Shown here piece after piece: positions 25,963 through 39,034 of a stretch of DNA of 64,000 nt (position 1 is its first letter; every line of letters starts with the position of its first letter). The translations under genes and the position numbers were made by a program. The stretch comes from Casuarius casuarius (Eukaryota > Chordata > Aves > Casuariiformes > Casuariidae). The notes below the pieces were generated by a model, which had not been told where the DNA came from, made no database searches, and saw nothing but the letters and a program-made list of their open reading frames with translations. The DNA lies in contig PTFA01000369.1 of NCBI GenBank assembly GCA_003342895.1, positions 551,829 to 615,828 on the forward strand, given 5' to 3'.

Positions 25963-26696
25963 CTCATTTGCAAGGATCTGTGACAAGTAGATCAAGCAAT
26001 GTCTAAAGCCCCATAACAAAAAATAAAAACTCTAAAACCAGAATCCAAGAAATTGCACGATTTGTAAAATTATTCAGAACAGCTTTTAAATGTCTATGAT
26101 GCATCTTTCATTGTGGCTTTCCAAAATCTGTTTCTAGTCAGTTACTCCAGAAAATATGATGCTCCTTCTCTCTCCTCTTCCCAGCTGAGATTCAGGAGAC
26201 CATAGCAGTTCCTTTTTATTTTTATATTCCTAAATAATCCTCTGAAGATTCTGACAACTCTTTGGAAGGTGAAAGGCTATCATAAAATATATGAAGAACT
26301 ATGCAGCAGCCTTCATATAGTATTTTAGATGTTAAAAGATGTACCTGGACAAAGCAGAGTGTGATTAAATAGTTTAGTTGTATGAGTGTTTTTTGTTCTG
26401 TATATCTATTTTTTTACACAACTGTATAATCTTACTCTTAATACAGAACTATATGAAGAAAACAAATGAACCCAGCTGGATCACAAATAACTCATTTACC
26501 ATACAAGTGTTAGCTACGTGCTTATTCACATGCTGTCTAGTTTTCAGTGGCTTCTAGAGACTTGAAATCATTTGGATGCTACTCTATTCCTATGTCTTAA
26601 TCTCTACCTTTGTTTTCATTATGGGTTCAATTGTGCTGATATATGGCACAAACAGAGTGGCTTAATTCAGGTGAATTAAAACACACTGAAAAAAAA

Positions 26697-26741
26697 GGCT
26701 CAGGAACTTTTCTTTGTATAAGGAAGGAAAGTTCCTGAGCC
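26697..26741. repeat. Compact 45-nt hairpin
   Basis: The arms 26,697-26,710 (GGCTCAGGAACTTT) and 26,728-26,741 are perfect reverse complements over 14 bp. Five more positions pair inward if G-T wobbles are allowed, leaving a 7-nt loop. No T run follows that would suggest a bacterial-type terminator, and the context is eukaryotic. The function is unknown. Confidence 0.8.
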
Positions 26742-28249
26742 TCATTTCCCATTCGACAGCTTAAGTCTTCTAGAGAACACAACTTTTAGATCAGCGGGGC
26801 TCTGGAATTACCAATTACTTAGCAGACAAGGTGAGATTTAAGTGTAAACTTCTTTCTTTGATCACAGCTAAATTGATGCTGGTACAGTCTAAAGATGCAT
26901 GTGTACCTGCCACAGATAGATTTACCTGTGATCTAGAGTACGCTTTTGGATCAATTTTTTTCCATAGGAAAAGTGTTATGGAAGGACTGAAACACCTAAA
27001 AATAAGCTAGATACTGACTTTTAAAGAAGGAAAATCAATAGACATAATTAGTGGGCATTCTCTAACATTAACACATTATTGCCTATGCACTGTGAAACAT
27101 TTTCACAGGAGTACACAGATTCTAATTGGTTATATCCCCAAAACTGTAAAAAAAGCACAGCTATTTAGTTATAAAATAGCTTGTTCCTTGGGAGAGGAAA
27201 AAAGAGTTTGAACTATTCTTGCATTTCTGCCTGCTTCAGCAGCAGGGAATTGTCATACAAAAGCAAACGTACTATATAAAATAAATAATGATTTTTCTTT
27301 AATATACTGAGATACTAATTGTTCCAGGATTGAATTCTGTCATTGCTGTTACATAGTATAATGTAGACAGAATACATTTATAGTGCTGTCTCAAAGTCCA
27401 TTTAACACTTCTCTTGTCATCCAAAGGCTCAACATACACACAATAAGGAACACCCTGTAGGCATACCCTTACACATACATGTAGTCCAATTGATTTCAGG
27501 CTCCTGTTATACATGATTAAAAGTTGCAGACTTTAGCATAGTAACTTTCACACTATTCAGAAAAAAAAATCAAGAAATCTTTCCTCTTTCTTACATAGGC
27601 TTTGTGTAATTCTATGAAAAAATAGAAAGAGGTAAAGTAAAACAGTTAAAGGCATTCAATCCCTATCAAGATTTAAAGTTATTTATTGCCCATTGTTTGA
27701 TTTTTTTTTTTCTCTCTTTGAGTTAGTAGAAAATTAGAACTGTCAGGAATCACGATGATACAATTTTCCATGTGATTTAAAGGGTGGAGGCAGACATTTA
27801 TTCAGACCTTCTGGAGTATAAAATGCTCAGTCCTGTGGCTGCATGTTAGAATGAGAACATTTTAAAAGATCTTCCCCTATTAGCAATGTGCAATAAAAGG
27901 AAAATGCTGGCCTTTGGCATTTAGTCAAGGCTTACAAAAACAGTGTTCTGCTTACTTGTCCTTGTCTTGCACATTGAGATGTATGCATTATGCCAAATAA
28001 AACAAATTAAAAAGATCACAAACCTATTTTTCATCACAAGAGTCAGCCATGTCATTTCTACAAGAGACTAATGCCTGTTCAAGATCCTCTGAAATGATCA
28101 GAAAACTTTTAATTTGGTGTACCTTAAATATGACTAATCAGTACAATCTTAATCTGGTGATTATACTCTGCACTAACGCATTCACTGCAAAGGTCGGCCT
28201 GCCAAGTTATGTCTTGCAAGAGCTCTGTTTGGGCTTGACACTTTGAAAA

Positions 28250-28640
28250 GCTCAATGTCAGAGTCACGTGCACTAATAGGCCTTAGCGGCCCTGACCAGC
28301 CTCACCTGGGGCCTGTATCCACACCTTCTGCCCATGGCCCTGGAGCTCCATTTAACCTCAGGCCTGTGTCTTCAGCCTTTGTGTGATCTATGCTGTAGGT
28401 GTACCTACTGCTCTCTGCCCTATTCCTGGATTGGTTTTTTGGCTTGACCTTGGACCTGGCTTGTTGCCTTGCTTTTGCCTGATGATTGCTGGACTGCTGA
28501 TAAGGCCTGCTGCTGTCATCACCTTACTCTGCTCATCTGGCTGCAGTGAGGCTGTGCCCTGCCGGTGAGGACACCACCAGGTTGTGTTGTGGCCACCCTC
28601 AGCTCCTGATTTGCCTTCCACTGGGGAACAGCTCTGCTTT
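28250..28640. repeat. GC-richer block, possible unclassified interspersed repeat
   Basis: About 400 bases rich in CCTG, GACCTTGG and GGCCTG words stand out from AT-rich surroundings. The wording recalls the ends of medium-reiterated sauropsid elements (LTR or DNA transposon), but I could not assign a family or find termini. A decayed GC-rich exon or enhancer is also possible. Frames on both strands lack recognisable domains. Confidence 0.3.
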
Positions 28641-31600
28641 TGCTGCTTCTTGGTATTTGGTGGTCACCATTCTTGACAAAAGTGCATCTCTTTTAAAAGT
28701 CAGGCACCTGAAAACACTCAATATAGCACATATTTTTTTTGTTGTTGTATGTGTGGAGGAGCCCAAGTCTACCATGCTTGTTACCAGCATATTTCAGTTA
28801 TAAGATACTACTTTCAGCATCTTTTTTTTCCTGTCTTTTCCTTCTTTACCCACTCTTTCTCCTCAGAATCTTTCCCAAGTGTGCCAGTGACATTTCCTCC
28901 ATTAAGTAGGCACTATGATTGAGCTGTATTCCAAACTATGTGGCTCTGTATGAGAAAAGCTGAAGACAGAAAATATTTAGAAATTAGTGCTAGCAGAAGC
29001 AGCTGCAGAAATAGTCAGAGATTGTATACTTAGAGAGGGGAAAAAAAAAAAGTTAAAATTGTGAGCTTTGTTTTGCTCCATTCTTAGTGGCTATTTTCTG
29101 CAACCTTTTGTAACTTCTCAGATTCCAGCTGTGTGCCAACCTTTTTCTTCTAGCTCTCTCATCTTTTGTTTCCTGTCTTGCCACTTCACCCATCTTCTTT
29201 CCTAACTGTTTCACTTACTTTATCTTCTCCTAATTACTTTTACATCCCATAAAGTTGTGCGACTAGCCTAATGCTTACTATTGCTATATATTTCCCTCTG
29301 CTTGTCTGCTGTACTTCTGTTTTCAACCTGCACCTGGCTTACTTATTTAAATAGTAAGCTTACCATGACAGAAATCACTTACTACTCTGGATCTTGACTG
29401 TGCTAAGTGTTTTAAAAAATGTTTGTGTTTAGTCTTTAGGCACCAAGAGAGTAAATACTACAGTATTATCAATGATGCTGTCTTAGACAATCAATAACAG
29501 TGTCACACACTTCAATCTTTGTAGAATTGAATAATAATTTTATGTTTCTGTGTATTTAAACACAGAATTCCCATAGAATTAAAAATACTTTTGGAAGCAT
29601 ACCTAGCTAGCTTCATTGTAAAACATGACTAGTATCCCCATATCCACATATGAATGGTTCCTTCCAGTGCCTGTATCTTACCTACCTAACCTCTCATTAT
29701 TTTTACCTTTTTCACCATTACTCCAGGAGCTGGAGGTAAAAGGTAAAACATACGTTTCCAAACAGGGGAGAATACTTGAGGCATTTAATTTCTTCTACTA
29801 TACATCTGATAGAGTACTGTACATTCTAGGAAAGCACTCTAATTAATAGGTTGAATACAGATCTGTTCCACATAGCCTTTATAACTATCCTAACAATCCA
29901 GTTTTACACAGCTTACTAAATAATGGGTTGACTCAGACATATTTATGAAGTTTTACCTGTACTGTCCCAACCATCTGCACATATTCCTAGGACTTAACTA
30001 TCACCAATTGTATCACCCAGAACACCAAAAAGAAGCAAAAAGTAGGTGCAAAACCTCTGCGAAATTTGGAAAAAAATATCAATTGTTTTTTTGGGAAGCA
30101 TCAAGAGTTTGGAGCAGGCTAAAAGAAAAGATTATGTTCTGTTAAGGCCTTTACAAAGCAGTTTGCAGGTTGAATATTAAGCACAAAACTTTTGGTAAGT
30201 CTGTTGCATCTAATTTTTTCTTCCACAGTTTCTCATAAAACACTTAAATGTTGAATACTGTATACTATGGACTTAAAGAGAATATCATGCTAACTTTAAT
30301 GAGCGTACAAAATTAATGGCTGTACAAAAATGAATATTTCCTTGTCTTTTTGGTAACCTCTTGGTAAAGGCTGGTTCTATACAGTCCAAAAGGAGAATAA
30401 ATTAACATCTAACAACACAATACTATTCATTTAGAGATTTATGTTTAGCTAGAGAAATTAGTTCAGGAAAAATCATATACAGCTAACCTTATTACTTTGC
30501 CAAAATACTAAAAGCGTAAGAAACAAAACTAGAAGAAACACTTGGATTTTTGACATATTTACAACATGTAGATAGCTTTTCTCATCTTTCCTTTTTAAAG
30601 ATAAAAGCAACATGTAAGAAATAGATTGTCACTCTGCAAGTGGATAGTTGGCCTTATAAACCTCTTAAATTATTGCATGTAGGCAAGCTGACTATCCGAA
30701 GGAGGACCAATTATAATGTACTTTCAGCCCATATACAGAATAGAGGTTCTACAAGTTAATGGTTAATTTATATCAGTGAAATTCTATATTGCTCCATACT
30801 TCACTGAAAATCTGGCAAAATAGGGACCAATCCCAAACAGTTATTAATTTCAGAATACATTTTTAGGTATTAAGATGCAAAATAAAGTAACTTCTTTTCA
30901 ACAGTGACTCATTTAAGTGAAGCTCACAGACTGACTTCAAACTATTAATCATGGTGGCACATAATTTTTCCTCGGTCATAAGGGCTGTGTTGCTTCTGAA
31001 GAAAAAAGCACCATGAACTTAGCAGAACACCCTATTGATTTACACAAAAAATGACACAAAAAAAATCTGTTGTTGACTCACTGTCCACTACAGCTAGAAA
31101 AAAAAAAATCACTTTTAGTGGAGAATGTCTTGTGCTTGCAGTTTACAACCAATGAATAGGACAGAGGTGATAATAGATGACACTTTCTGCTGATGTACTC
31201 GTTCTGTATACTAATAAACCTCTGAGACAAGTTACAAATTGTTGAAAGAAGAAAAATAGAAGGAAAACATTTCTTTTCCCACCATGGGTTATCAAAAAAA
31301 GTAACAAAAGTAAGTATTCCTAATATTTTCAAAGAGAGGAATGTCTTAAAATGCCCTATTTTTTGTAAAATGACGTTACAGACAATAGGTGAACTTCAGC
31401 CTTAATATTATTGCCATCATTATCTGAGTTAGGTTTCTATTGACGTAACAGTTGTACGATGTGCTTCTAGTTCTTTCACTAAGAGAACTAGAAAACTATA
31501 ATGAAATACTAGTAAGATATTTTTCTATTATAATATCAGTGTCAGACCCCTTAAAGAAATGTGCACTAGAGGAAGTAAATATCACCTAGCAAGTTCTTTT

Positions 31601-32981
31601 GTTATCTCTTTGAGCTCAGGCCCCTGTAGCTCCATATTACTCTTTTATTGTTCTTTAAAAATATTATTTTATTCAAAATATAAAAGACAAACACCTGTCT
31701 TGAGACTAAATTTATAAATTTTTTTTTTTTACTTTTTATTGTGTGACTAACGTTAAATTTATTGCATGTCAACCATTATTTTTGTGCTTCTTAAACTATT
31801 TTTTTTTTGTATAATATGATTATGTTTATGAACAAGATTTGGTTATATAATTATCAGTGACTCTAGGTCACTGGAACCCTTCCATTCCCATGATCTGTTT
31901 GTTCCTCACAGAAGAAAATAAGACAAAGACATGAGTAGCAGATGGGGAAAGTAACCCCAAGAAGGTCAGACAGCAGATTCTGAGACACATCCTCCAAACC
32001 AATGTTCATGGCCACAGCTCCCATTTAATTTAGATATTCTCATCTTACTTTTTTGTTAAAAAACGAATTTCTAATATGTGCTTTCAGTGTTTTAGAATGT
32101 TAACTGAGCACAACTTATGTTCTGACAGCTAAAATGATACTTCTGGCTATGTGCCATCCTTTGCACACACCCAGAAATGCTCCCAACGGTTGCTCTAGGA
32201 AATCTGAGAATGCTAACGCTGCCCTAGCAGAGGATTTTATGGTAAGTGAAAAAATTTCTGCACCGTCCAAACTAGATGTACGTGGGTATATAACTTTTGG
32301 TAAATGCTGTCGCTATTCCTGCTTACTCAGGCAGCAAAAGAAGGACTTTCTGCTACTCTTCTGTCACATTCCCTCTGATAAAGCAGATGGGAGCTGTGAT
32401 CACTTAAATGGAGCTTAAGAGCTGGGATACATGGACAGATTATGGGGATCCCAAATAAATATATGTGCCACAAACCCCAACACATTTTAGTTGGAACTGA
32501 TTCTGTGTGCTTAGAGGAGCACCATCGTGATCCACAGGCTGTGTAACAGTACTCAATTGCTTAATGGCATTTATGTCTGAAGAGAGTGTATTTCAAAATT
32601 TAAAACAATGAAAATCTCAATTCCTAAAGTTATAAATGCCTTTGAAAGGCTATAGTACCAATCTACCTCACAGGAGGGGGAAGGAGAGGGATAGTGTGTA
32701 ATACTAAAAGAAAGTTAAAGTCGCAGATAAGTCTTAAAGACCAGTAGGAATACCCTATGAAGTAATGTGTCACATAAAGACATGGTTTGGAGTAAACGAT
32801 AATCTCCTCCTTTTTGAATTAACTAGTTCTGGAGCCTTTAGGAGAGGTTACTCTCACATTAAGCTTGATCAGCACATGACCACTTCTGTCTAAGACAATT
32901 ATCTAGGGTATGTTTACCCAAATCGCAATTAATGAAGCCACAGATGCACAAGAGCTGGCATACGCAGAACTCGCTAGTCTT

Positions 32982-33010
32982 ACAGGTGAGATCCTGCAGG
33001 TCTCACCTGT
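32982..33010. repeat. 29-bp near-perfect palindrome
   Basis: The 10-bp arms ACAGGTGAGA and TCTCACCTGT are perfect reverse complements around TCCTGCAGG, which itself holds the palindrome CCTGCAGG offset by one base. The CAGGTG in each arm is an E-box core, present in opposite orientations. Confidence 0.8.
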
Positions 33011-36000
33011 CAAAGTAGCACTATACAAATTTGACTAAACTACTTCCAGAGCCAGGTCACATCTGAAAGCAAAGCAGCTGCATTCCTGTGACAGGAGACC
33101 AAACGAATAACGTACAGAGACAGCGTGATATCTCACTGTGTATTAATAATGGGGGTCACAATGTGATAAGTGACTGTGCAGTCAGACTAGTCCATTAGAA
33201 CTTATCTGTGAGAGGGTTGGTGCTGTAGGTGCAACTGAATGGACGCAGCTTCGGTTTGGCACTGAAAGAGAGCTAATCAGCCTTTCTGGGAAAGGAGATC
33301 CCAGATACTACTGGTCTTTGGAGACAGCATGATGGCTGCTTGGATAGAAGACAGCCAGAGAAGGCACATTCCAATATCTGGGAGCAAGGAATGCACAAGT
33401 TGAAATGTTTTTAAAGTATAACAGAGAGTCCAAACATTAAGGATAAAAGAAGCTTTTTTCCAGCAGTTACTGCATTACCTTTTCCTCTGTATCACTTGCA
33501 ACTTCCTCAGCAGTATAGTATTTTTTGCTCTGAGACAACATGTTAATATGGAAGGACTAATTCTGGAAGAGAAGAGAAAGTTGCTGCAGTGTTTCTCCAT
33601 TTCAGAGCTCTCTTCCTGAAACAGGCTGCACCAATGACAATGCATGATACAGTGTGACATATGTGCTCACTGTATCCTCTTGCTGGAATTGACACCTGCT
33701 GGAGGGAGCAGAAGACAGTATCTGAAATTGTAACCACTACTTCTATGGAACATGCTCTTTGTGCTCTACACATGCAAGACCAGTCAAAGCCAGTCAAGAA
33801 AAAAGAAAATCCACCAAAATAAAAGAGAAGAAATAGGGCAATGAGAAGAAAAATTAAGAAGATGAGAAAAACCTCAGTGACATAGTAAATCAACTGCAAT
33901 ATTAAAACGCCTGATAATTAAACATGAAACAAAAAACCAAAATGAGATTAGACTGGGGGAAGGAATTCTAAAGAGATTGTAAAACCCTGAGAAAAAAAAT
34001 GAGTAACAACTCTAAAGAGAATGAGAAACAAGATGTTAGGCATCAAAGACTTACACAAAATTAGAAGATTATATATAAATTATAATTATTTGAGTGTTCA
34101 GTTTAGTTTCTGGTGTGAAGGCACTTTTTTTTTTTTTTGGAAGTAGGAGGAAAGCAGCAGCTTCTGATCTCCAAATCAGTCTAAATATTGGATTGAGTGT
34201 GAGTTCAGAAAACAATGGATTCTTCTCATCCTACTTATGGCTGCTCGTGGTGAAACCATTTGTCTAGAGTTCTTCAGTTCCAACTTTTTTAGCTTCTATT
34301 GACCGTGCTACATTGGCCATATGTTGTCCCTATGATAAGAGTAATATAAGAAACAGAGACAGCAAATATCATTAACTCTGAAAACACTAGTCCTACAATA
34401 TTTTTTAGGACAGATTTTGGTTCCTGCTTTACTGGCATAATGGAAGTTGACATACATTTTCAATAAAGAAAAAAATGTGAGAAAAAAATTAAATTTGCAA
34501 GAGCTGACAACACTGATTTTATGCACCTTTCAGAATTGTTTTATTCAGTTGGACCACTAACAATTGGAATTATTTGTTAGATTAGAAATTTACAGTCTTA
34601 ACATTTCTTACATTTATTTTAAAAATGACTCAAATTTTTTTGGGCTTAGCCTTTGTCTGGCTCTGATGTAAGAACAAGTACTACTTACCCAGATCTCCAT
34701 ATTGTCCCACTCAAGCCAATTCCTCTGAATACAGATAGAAGGTCTATACTTTAAACATAAGCTTAGCTTTAGCTTTTGCATCAGGACATCTAGTTAAATT
34801 TACATAGTATTTTTGCTGTAACTTGTATTCTACATTAGTTCATCTCTATTTTACTACCCTATTGGAGTATTTTTTATGTGGGCTTTCTGGACTACATGCA
34901 GACCCAATACTACATCTTCCTTGCTTTGTTTTTTTCTGTTTAATTTTATGCCCTCCATAAAGCATCAGTTGAAAACATAGCCAGAAGTAACTTTCTATGA
35001 ACAAGAAATTGTAATTGTTTAGATCTTAGGCTGACCATCAGTTACTTAATTATTTTTTCCTGAGTTAACTGAACCTCTATATACCTATGCATTAGTTATA
35101 ACTTCTTTAACAACATTTGTTAACTGCTGACATTCAGAACACTTCTGAAATTCGTCAATAGGGAAAGCAAATGGCAAGTAACCCATGTAACAATAAAGAT
35201 CCATAGATTAAAACAGCTTCTTTAGAATTTGCTTCTCTGTCTTTGTATTGGTGCCTTTTTCACACATCTCAAACAACAGTCAATGCAAAATGGGAAAGTT
35301 AGAATTAAAAACTACCAGTAAAATCTGGTTTCATTAACTACAATTAAGAACAAAGTCAGTGAAAATGAAAAGGTTGACCATTTCAAAATGATAATTTATA
35401 AGTCTTCACTATTTTCTGAAAAGCAAAGTCAATATTCAAATGCACAAGCCACAATGTGGAAAAACTGAGTAGAAACAGAGCTTAGGTATACATCTTTTAC
35501 ACCTTTCTCCTTGCATTAGCTGTTCCAGAGCTAAGCAAGGGAGCACAGAGATTCCTACTTGATACAGATAATACTTAAAAAATACTCCAAACCCTCAGAA
35601 ATCCAACAGAATCCAACATTATAATGTTGTGATTTTATTAGACTGTACTGCAGAACATAAAAAACTATTTTAAAAAGGTAAAGCTTAGGCAAAAATTTTA
35701 CAATGTCAAGCTTTATTAAATTACTAAAATGTCCTATATGTCTAAAAATAACATTTCAAGAAAAAAATGTGCTTTGTATATATTCCCTGTAGCACTGGAA
35801 AGTATTTGAAAGTGATTTTTCAGTATCCTAGAACATGAAGTTGAAACCGACTTGAAGCAAGCAATCTTAAACAATGGTGATGATGATACAACTAGTTTTT
35901 AATGTCTGAACTGAGATGTGCAAAAAATACAAGCCGTAAAAATAAAATGTTACTTGTTGGTTTTATGTTATCAGGATTACATTTAAGAAATGCTCTTTGC

Positions 36001-36963
36001 ACCATTGTACTTTTAAGCTACTGGCATTTTTAGGAAAGTCAAAATGTTGTTTTAGTCCAGAGAGCAACTTTTTTCTACTTAAGTGAAAAATTAAATACCT
36101 AACTACTCGTGATATGACATCATCTTTATCCGGAATAAATTTATTATAAATTGCTGTGTATATCTGCTGATTTTCATTTCAATATGGTAACAAACTCAGT
36201 ACTTAACTTTAATGATCACTAGTAGAAAATCTCAATTTTTATCTGTAAATTATAAATCTTAAATATGTACTTTTCTTCCAGGCATCTGTTACAATGTTAT
36301 AATCTTGACTAGCAGCACAGAATGATGGCATACTTAGTTTATTTGCATGATCATGAAAAAAAGTAACAGAGAATCAGGTCAAAGTACTGAAACAGTAAAT
36401 ACTGCTTAAATATGCATAGAAAATAAGAAAACTCCAAATAATAAAGAAGTTTTGCGGGTACACAAACTTAAATAAGCCATTATTTTATGCAGGTGTAAGG
36501 ATGTTCACTGTGCTGTTAAGTGCTCTACACAGGTTTTGAACTCAGCTAATTTATACAGAGCTTTGATGGGCCTGCCATGTAATACTCGAGCTGACGTATG
36601 TTCTCTGAGAATGTTAACTTACACTTAAATGAAAAGAAAGGTTGTCCAATTTATGCACATCTCAAATTTAAAATGATGTGACAATAAGTACACATAAGGA
36701 CAATAAGTAAACATCAACATGCAAAAGTTCTATATTGCAAAAGAAAATATGCACCTTACTTCTGGTTTGATGATGGAAGACAGGAGTTTAATTAGATTTG
36801 TAGAACTGTACGTGTCTGAGAGTAGAATTTCCTGCTAAACCTGAACATTGAGGCTTCTACTTTTCAATTTTGAGAGGAGAGGAGAGAATGACCTTCCCAA
36901 CCTGATGTTTCTGTCTGCTGCAAAGAAAATGGAATCAGTTCAAGCATAATCATGGTAATTTAT

Positions 36964-36982
36964 GGGTGGGGGGGGTGGGGTG
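36964..36982 (+). other. G-rich run with G-quadruplex potential
   Basis: A GGGT unit is followed by a long G run, then TGGGGTGG, in otherwise AT-rich DNA. It offers at least four G tracts within about 19 bases on the + strand. The structure is inferred from pattern. Confidence 0.5.
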
Positions 36983-38463
36983 GACAACACCATCAGAAAA
37001 TTTCCTCAAAATTAAATGAGCATAATGTGGCATAACTTCTGTCTGGAGTGAATACTGGTATGATTAAGTCCATTTGGTCTGACAGGTAATGAGTGTGTGT
37101 TGGTCATGTGGGAGAACACCTAAGGTGCGATGGAAAGAGAGAATGAAAAGTAAGAACTTTCTATACACACAACAGGTGGGGAATTACAGATGCTTATTAC
37201 ATCAATCCAAAAATTCTTAATGAAAAAGTGTTTAACAATCAGGGCCAGCAGAGGTGATTTATTAAGTTTATTACCTGAGGGCAAGGCTTATTTCAAGGTG
37301 AAGAGGAATTTATTTGTTTCTTTTCCCCTCTCCTTCTCTCATGTTAGAGTGCATCAGTTACAGCAGTAACACGATGTATACTTGTGTGACTCAGATCTCT
37401 CAGTCCAGTTAACGACAGACAGAATTGTTTCTCGTTTTAGCCCAGCAGAAGCACTCCCCCCTTATGCTGCCAATTATTTCCACCTCAATTGTTGCTATGT
37501 ACAATTACTGTGTGCTGAAGGCATTAACTACTCTTTCCTCACCCCTCCTCTCCCCCCCTCCCCGACAAGGTAATACTCACTGCTGGCTTCTTACCAGCTA
37601 CATTTTTATGTAGTTCATCTCTCATGGCTTTTATTTAGAAATCCTGTTCCACCACTATTCAAACTTTGGCTAAAACTCAAAACCTTATGCCTCTCAGCTC
37701 TATTTTGAAAATCTCTCAACACTAAAAGCACTCCAATTTAAATTATCTTTGTGAATGCTACCAAGTTACTTAAGTTGCTGTTTCCAGCAACTTAAATTGT
37801 AACATCAATTAAAAATCTTCAGGTTTCCATATCCAATTGGCTGAAATCCCTAAACACTGTGCCTTTTGCCTGATCAGTTGAACCTTCCTGATTCCACAAG
37901 TGTGAATACCGTCAATTTTCTGACCCTCATTTCCAAACTTTCTCACTCCTTTCCTCGACGGAAAACTCATCAGCCAAGATAGCGCAAGTCCTGCCACCTG
38001 TAAAGCTTTGCTTCAGTTCTTCAAAACACCATAAACAACCTACTTTACCCACTCCCTGATTCCCCAGATCTCTTGTCATTTCTCCAGCCTTCGAGGCCAA
38101 ACATGAGGTGACGACTGAGAAACCTGAGCTATCTGTTTCCCACTACCACGATGGGCCAGAAACTTCCTATCACCTCGGGCCCCCCAGTATGTGGGACCCC
38201 GGCTGCCTCAGTCCCCACTCGGTCCTGCCGTACCCCCTTCCACCGTACTTCTCTCCCCAAATTCCTTCAAGCTTTCCCTGGGAACACTGTAGTTTTTCAA
38301 ACTATCTCATTTTTTCAGAGCATTAACAACATCAGAGCCCAAGGCCCCTTCCCTGTGATACAACGCTGGGGGGGGGGGGAAGTGCTACTTTTTGCCTTCC
38401 CGTGTGAGAGGCCCTACCGAAGCAGGACCTAAGGAGATGCTGCCCTGCCTCCTGGCTTTTCTC

Positions 38464-38466
38464 ACC
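38464..38466 (-). other. Candidate minus-strand splice donor for a divergent transcript
   Basis: Read on the minus strand, the sequence is TTTCTCTG|GTGAGAAAAG, a good match to the vertebrate donor, with the last exon base at 38,466. Just upstream on the minus strand, inside the CpG island edge, a frame opening at an ATG (about 38,526) runs to this donor as MRSCSVFTGVPAFGAFSSFS. It could be the first coding segment of a leftward gene or chance. No leftward transcript is proven. Confidence 0.35.
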
Positions 38467-38600
38467 AGAGAAAGAAGAAAACGCCCCGAAAGCAGGAACT
38501 CCGGTGAAAACAGAGCAACTTCGCATGGGCACGAGGAATCATGCGTGTTTTGCAAACACCGGGCCTGAGCAGCCGTGCGCACTGCTCCAGCCTCCTGCCG

Positions 38601-38631
38601 GCACCGCCCCCGCCCCGCCCCGCCCCGCGCC
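38601..38631. promoter_or_regulatory. Tandem GC boxes (Sp1/KLF type)
   Basis: At least three CCCCGCCCC-type repeats lie in tandem. They fit Sp/KLF zinc-finger binding sites, and on the minus strand they form a four-tract G-quadruplex motif. They lie about 300 to 400 bases upstream of the proposed rightward start region. Confidence 0.65.
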
Positions 38632-38927
38632 GCTCTCCGCCGCCGCGCCCGGCAGCCCGGGCGCTCGCCACCGACCCTGCCCCGCGCCGGGGTCCCTGCC
38701 GCCCCGCCCGCCCCTGCGTCAGCCTGCTCCTGCTCTCCTTCCGCCGCCGCTCAGGGCAGACGAGCGCGCGGCCTGTCACGGGCTGCCCGCACAGCGCCCG
38801 CCCGCCCCGCCAGGCCCCGACAGCGGCCGCTGGGGGAGGGGCGGGGAGGTGGCTCCGGATCGGTGCCGAGAAGAGGATCCCAACGTCCCCGGGCGACTGG
38901 TGACGAACGCCGTGAACGCTGCACTCC

Positions 38928-38961
38928 CATTGGCTCTCGGGGTGGCGGAGCGCGGCCAATC
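38928..38961. promoter_or_regulatory. Pair of opposed CCAAT boxes
   Basis: ATTGG at 38,929-38,933 (in CCCATTGGCT) and CCAAT at 38,956-38,960 (in GGCCAATCAC) are NF-Y-type sites in opposite orientations, 22 bases apart. They lie about 80-110 bases upstream of the likely rightward start. Paired CCAAT boxes are typical of TATA-poor CpG promoters, and their opposite orientation suits a bidirectional one. Confidence 0.6.
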
Positions 38962-39006
38962 ACGGGGCGAAGCGAAGCTGCTCGCACTCTCCCCCTCCCC
39001 CGCCCC

Positions 39007-39014
39007 ATTTTAAG
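39007..39014 (+). promoter_or_regulatory. Weak TATA-like element
   Basis: ATTTTAAG within CCCCATTTTAAGCGGCC is the only AT-rich stretch in the core of the island. It would place a start near 39,035-39,045. It is not a canonical TATAAA, so initiation may be dispersed. Confidence 0.3.
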
Positions 39015-39034
39015 CGGCCCTTCGGCGCGCGGGT

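Larger units (their letters stand above)
25963..38400. other. AT-rich noncoding DNA left of the CpG island
   Basis: No recognisable gene or RNA is present. It contains two short hairpins, a GC-richer block near 28.3 kb, a G-rich run at 36.96 kb and many A and T runs. Sampled lines mostly have more A than T on the + strand, as expected if the minus strand is the transcribed sense strand. Positions 37,300-38,400 become pyrimidine-rich towards the island. This could be a first intron of a leftward gene, but no exon is proven. Confidence 0.6.

Noticed and set aside
33543..33899. 118-codon minus-strand frame with a hydrophobic start
   Set aside because: The hydrophobic stretch is translated from an A-rich + strand run (reads as Leu, Phe and Ile on the minus strand). 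No family resemblance and no splice-site support.
36307..36327. TAGCAGCACAGAATGATGG resembles the start of miR-15/16/195
   Set aside because: Only the seed region and a few following bases agree, and no complementary arm for a precursor hairpin lies nearby.
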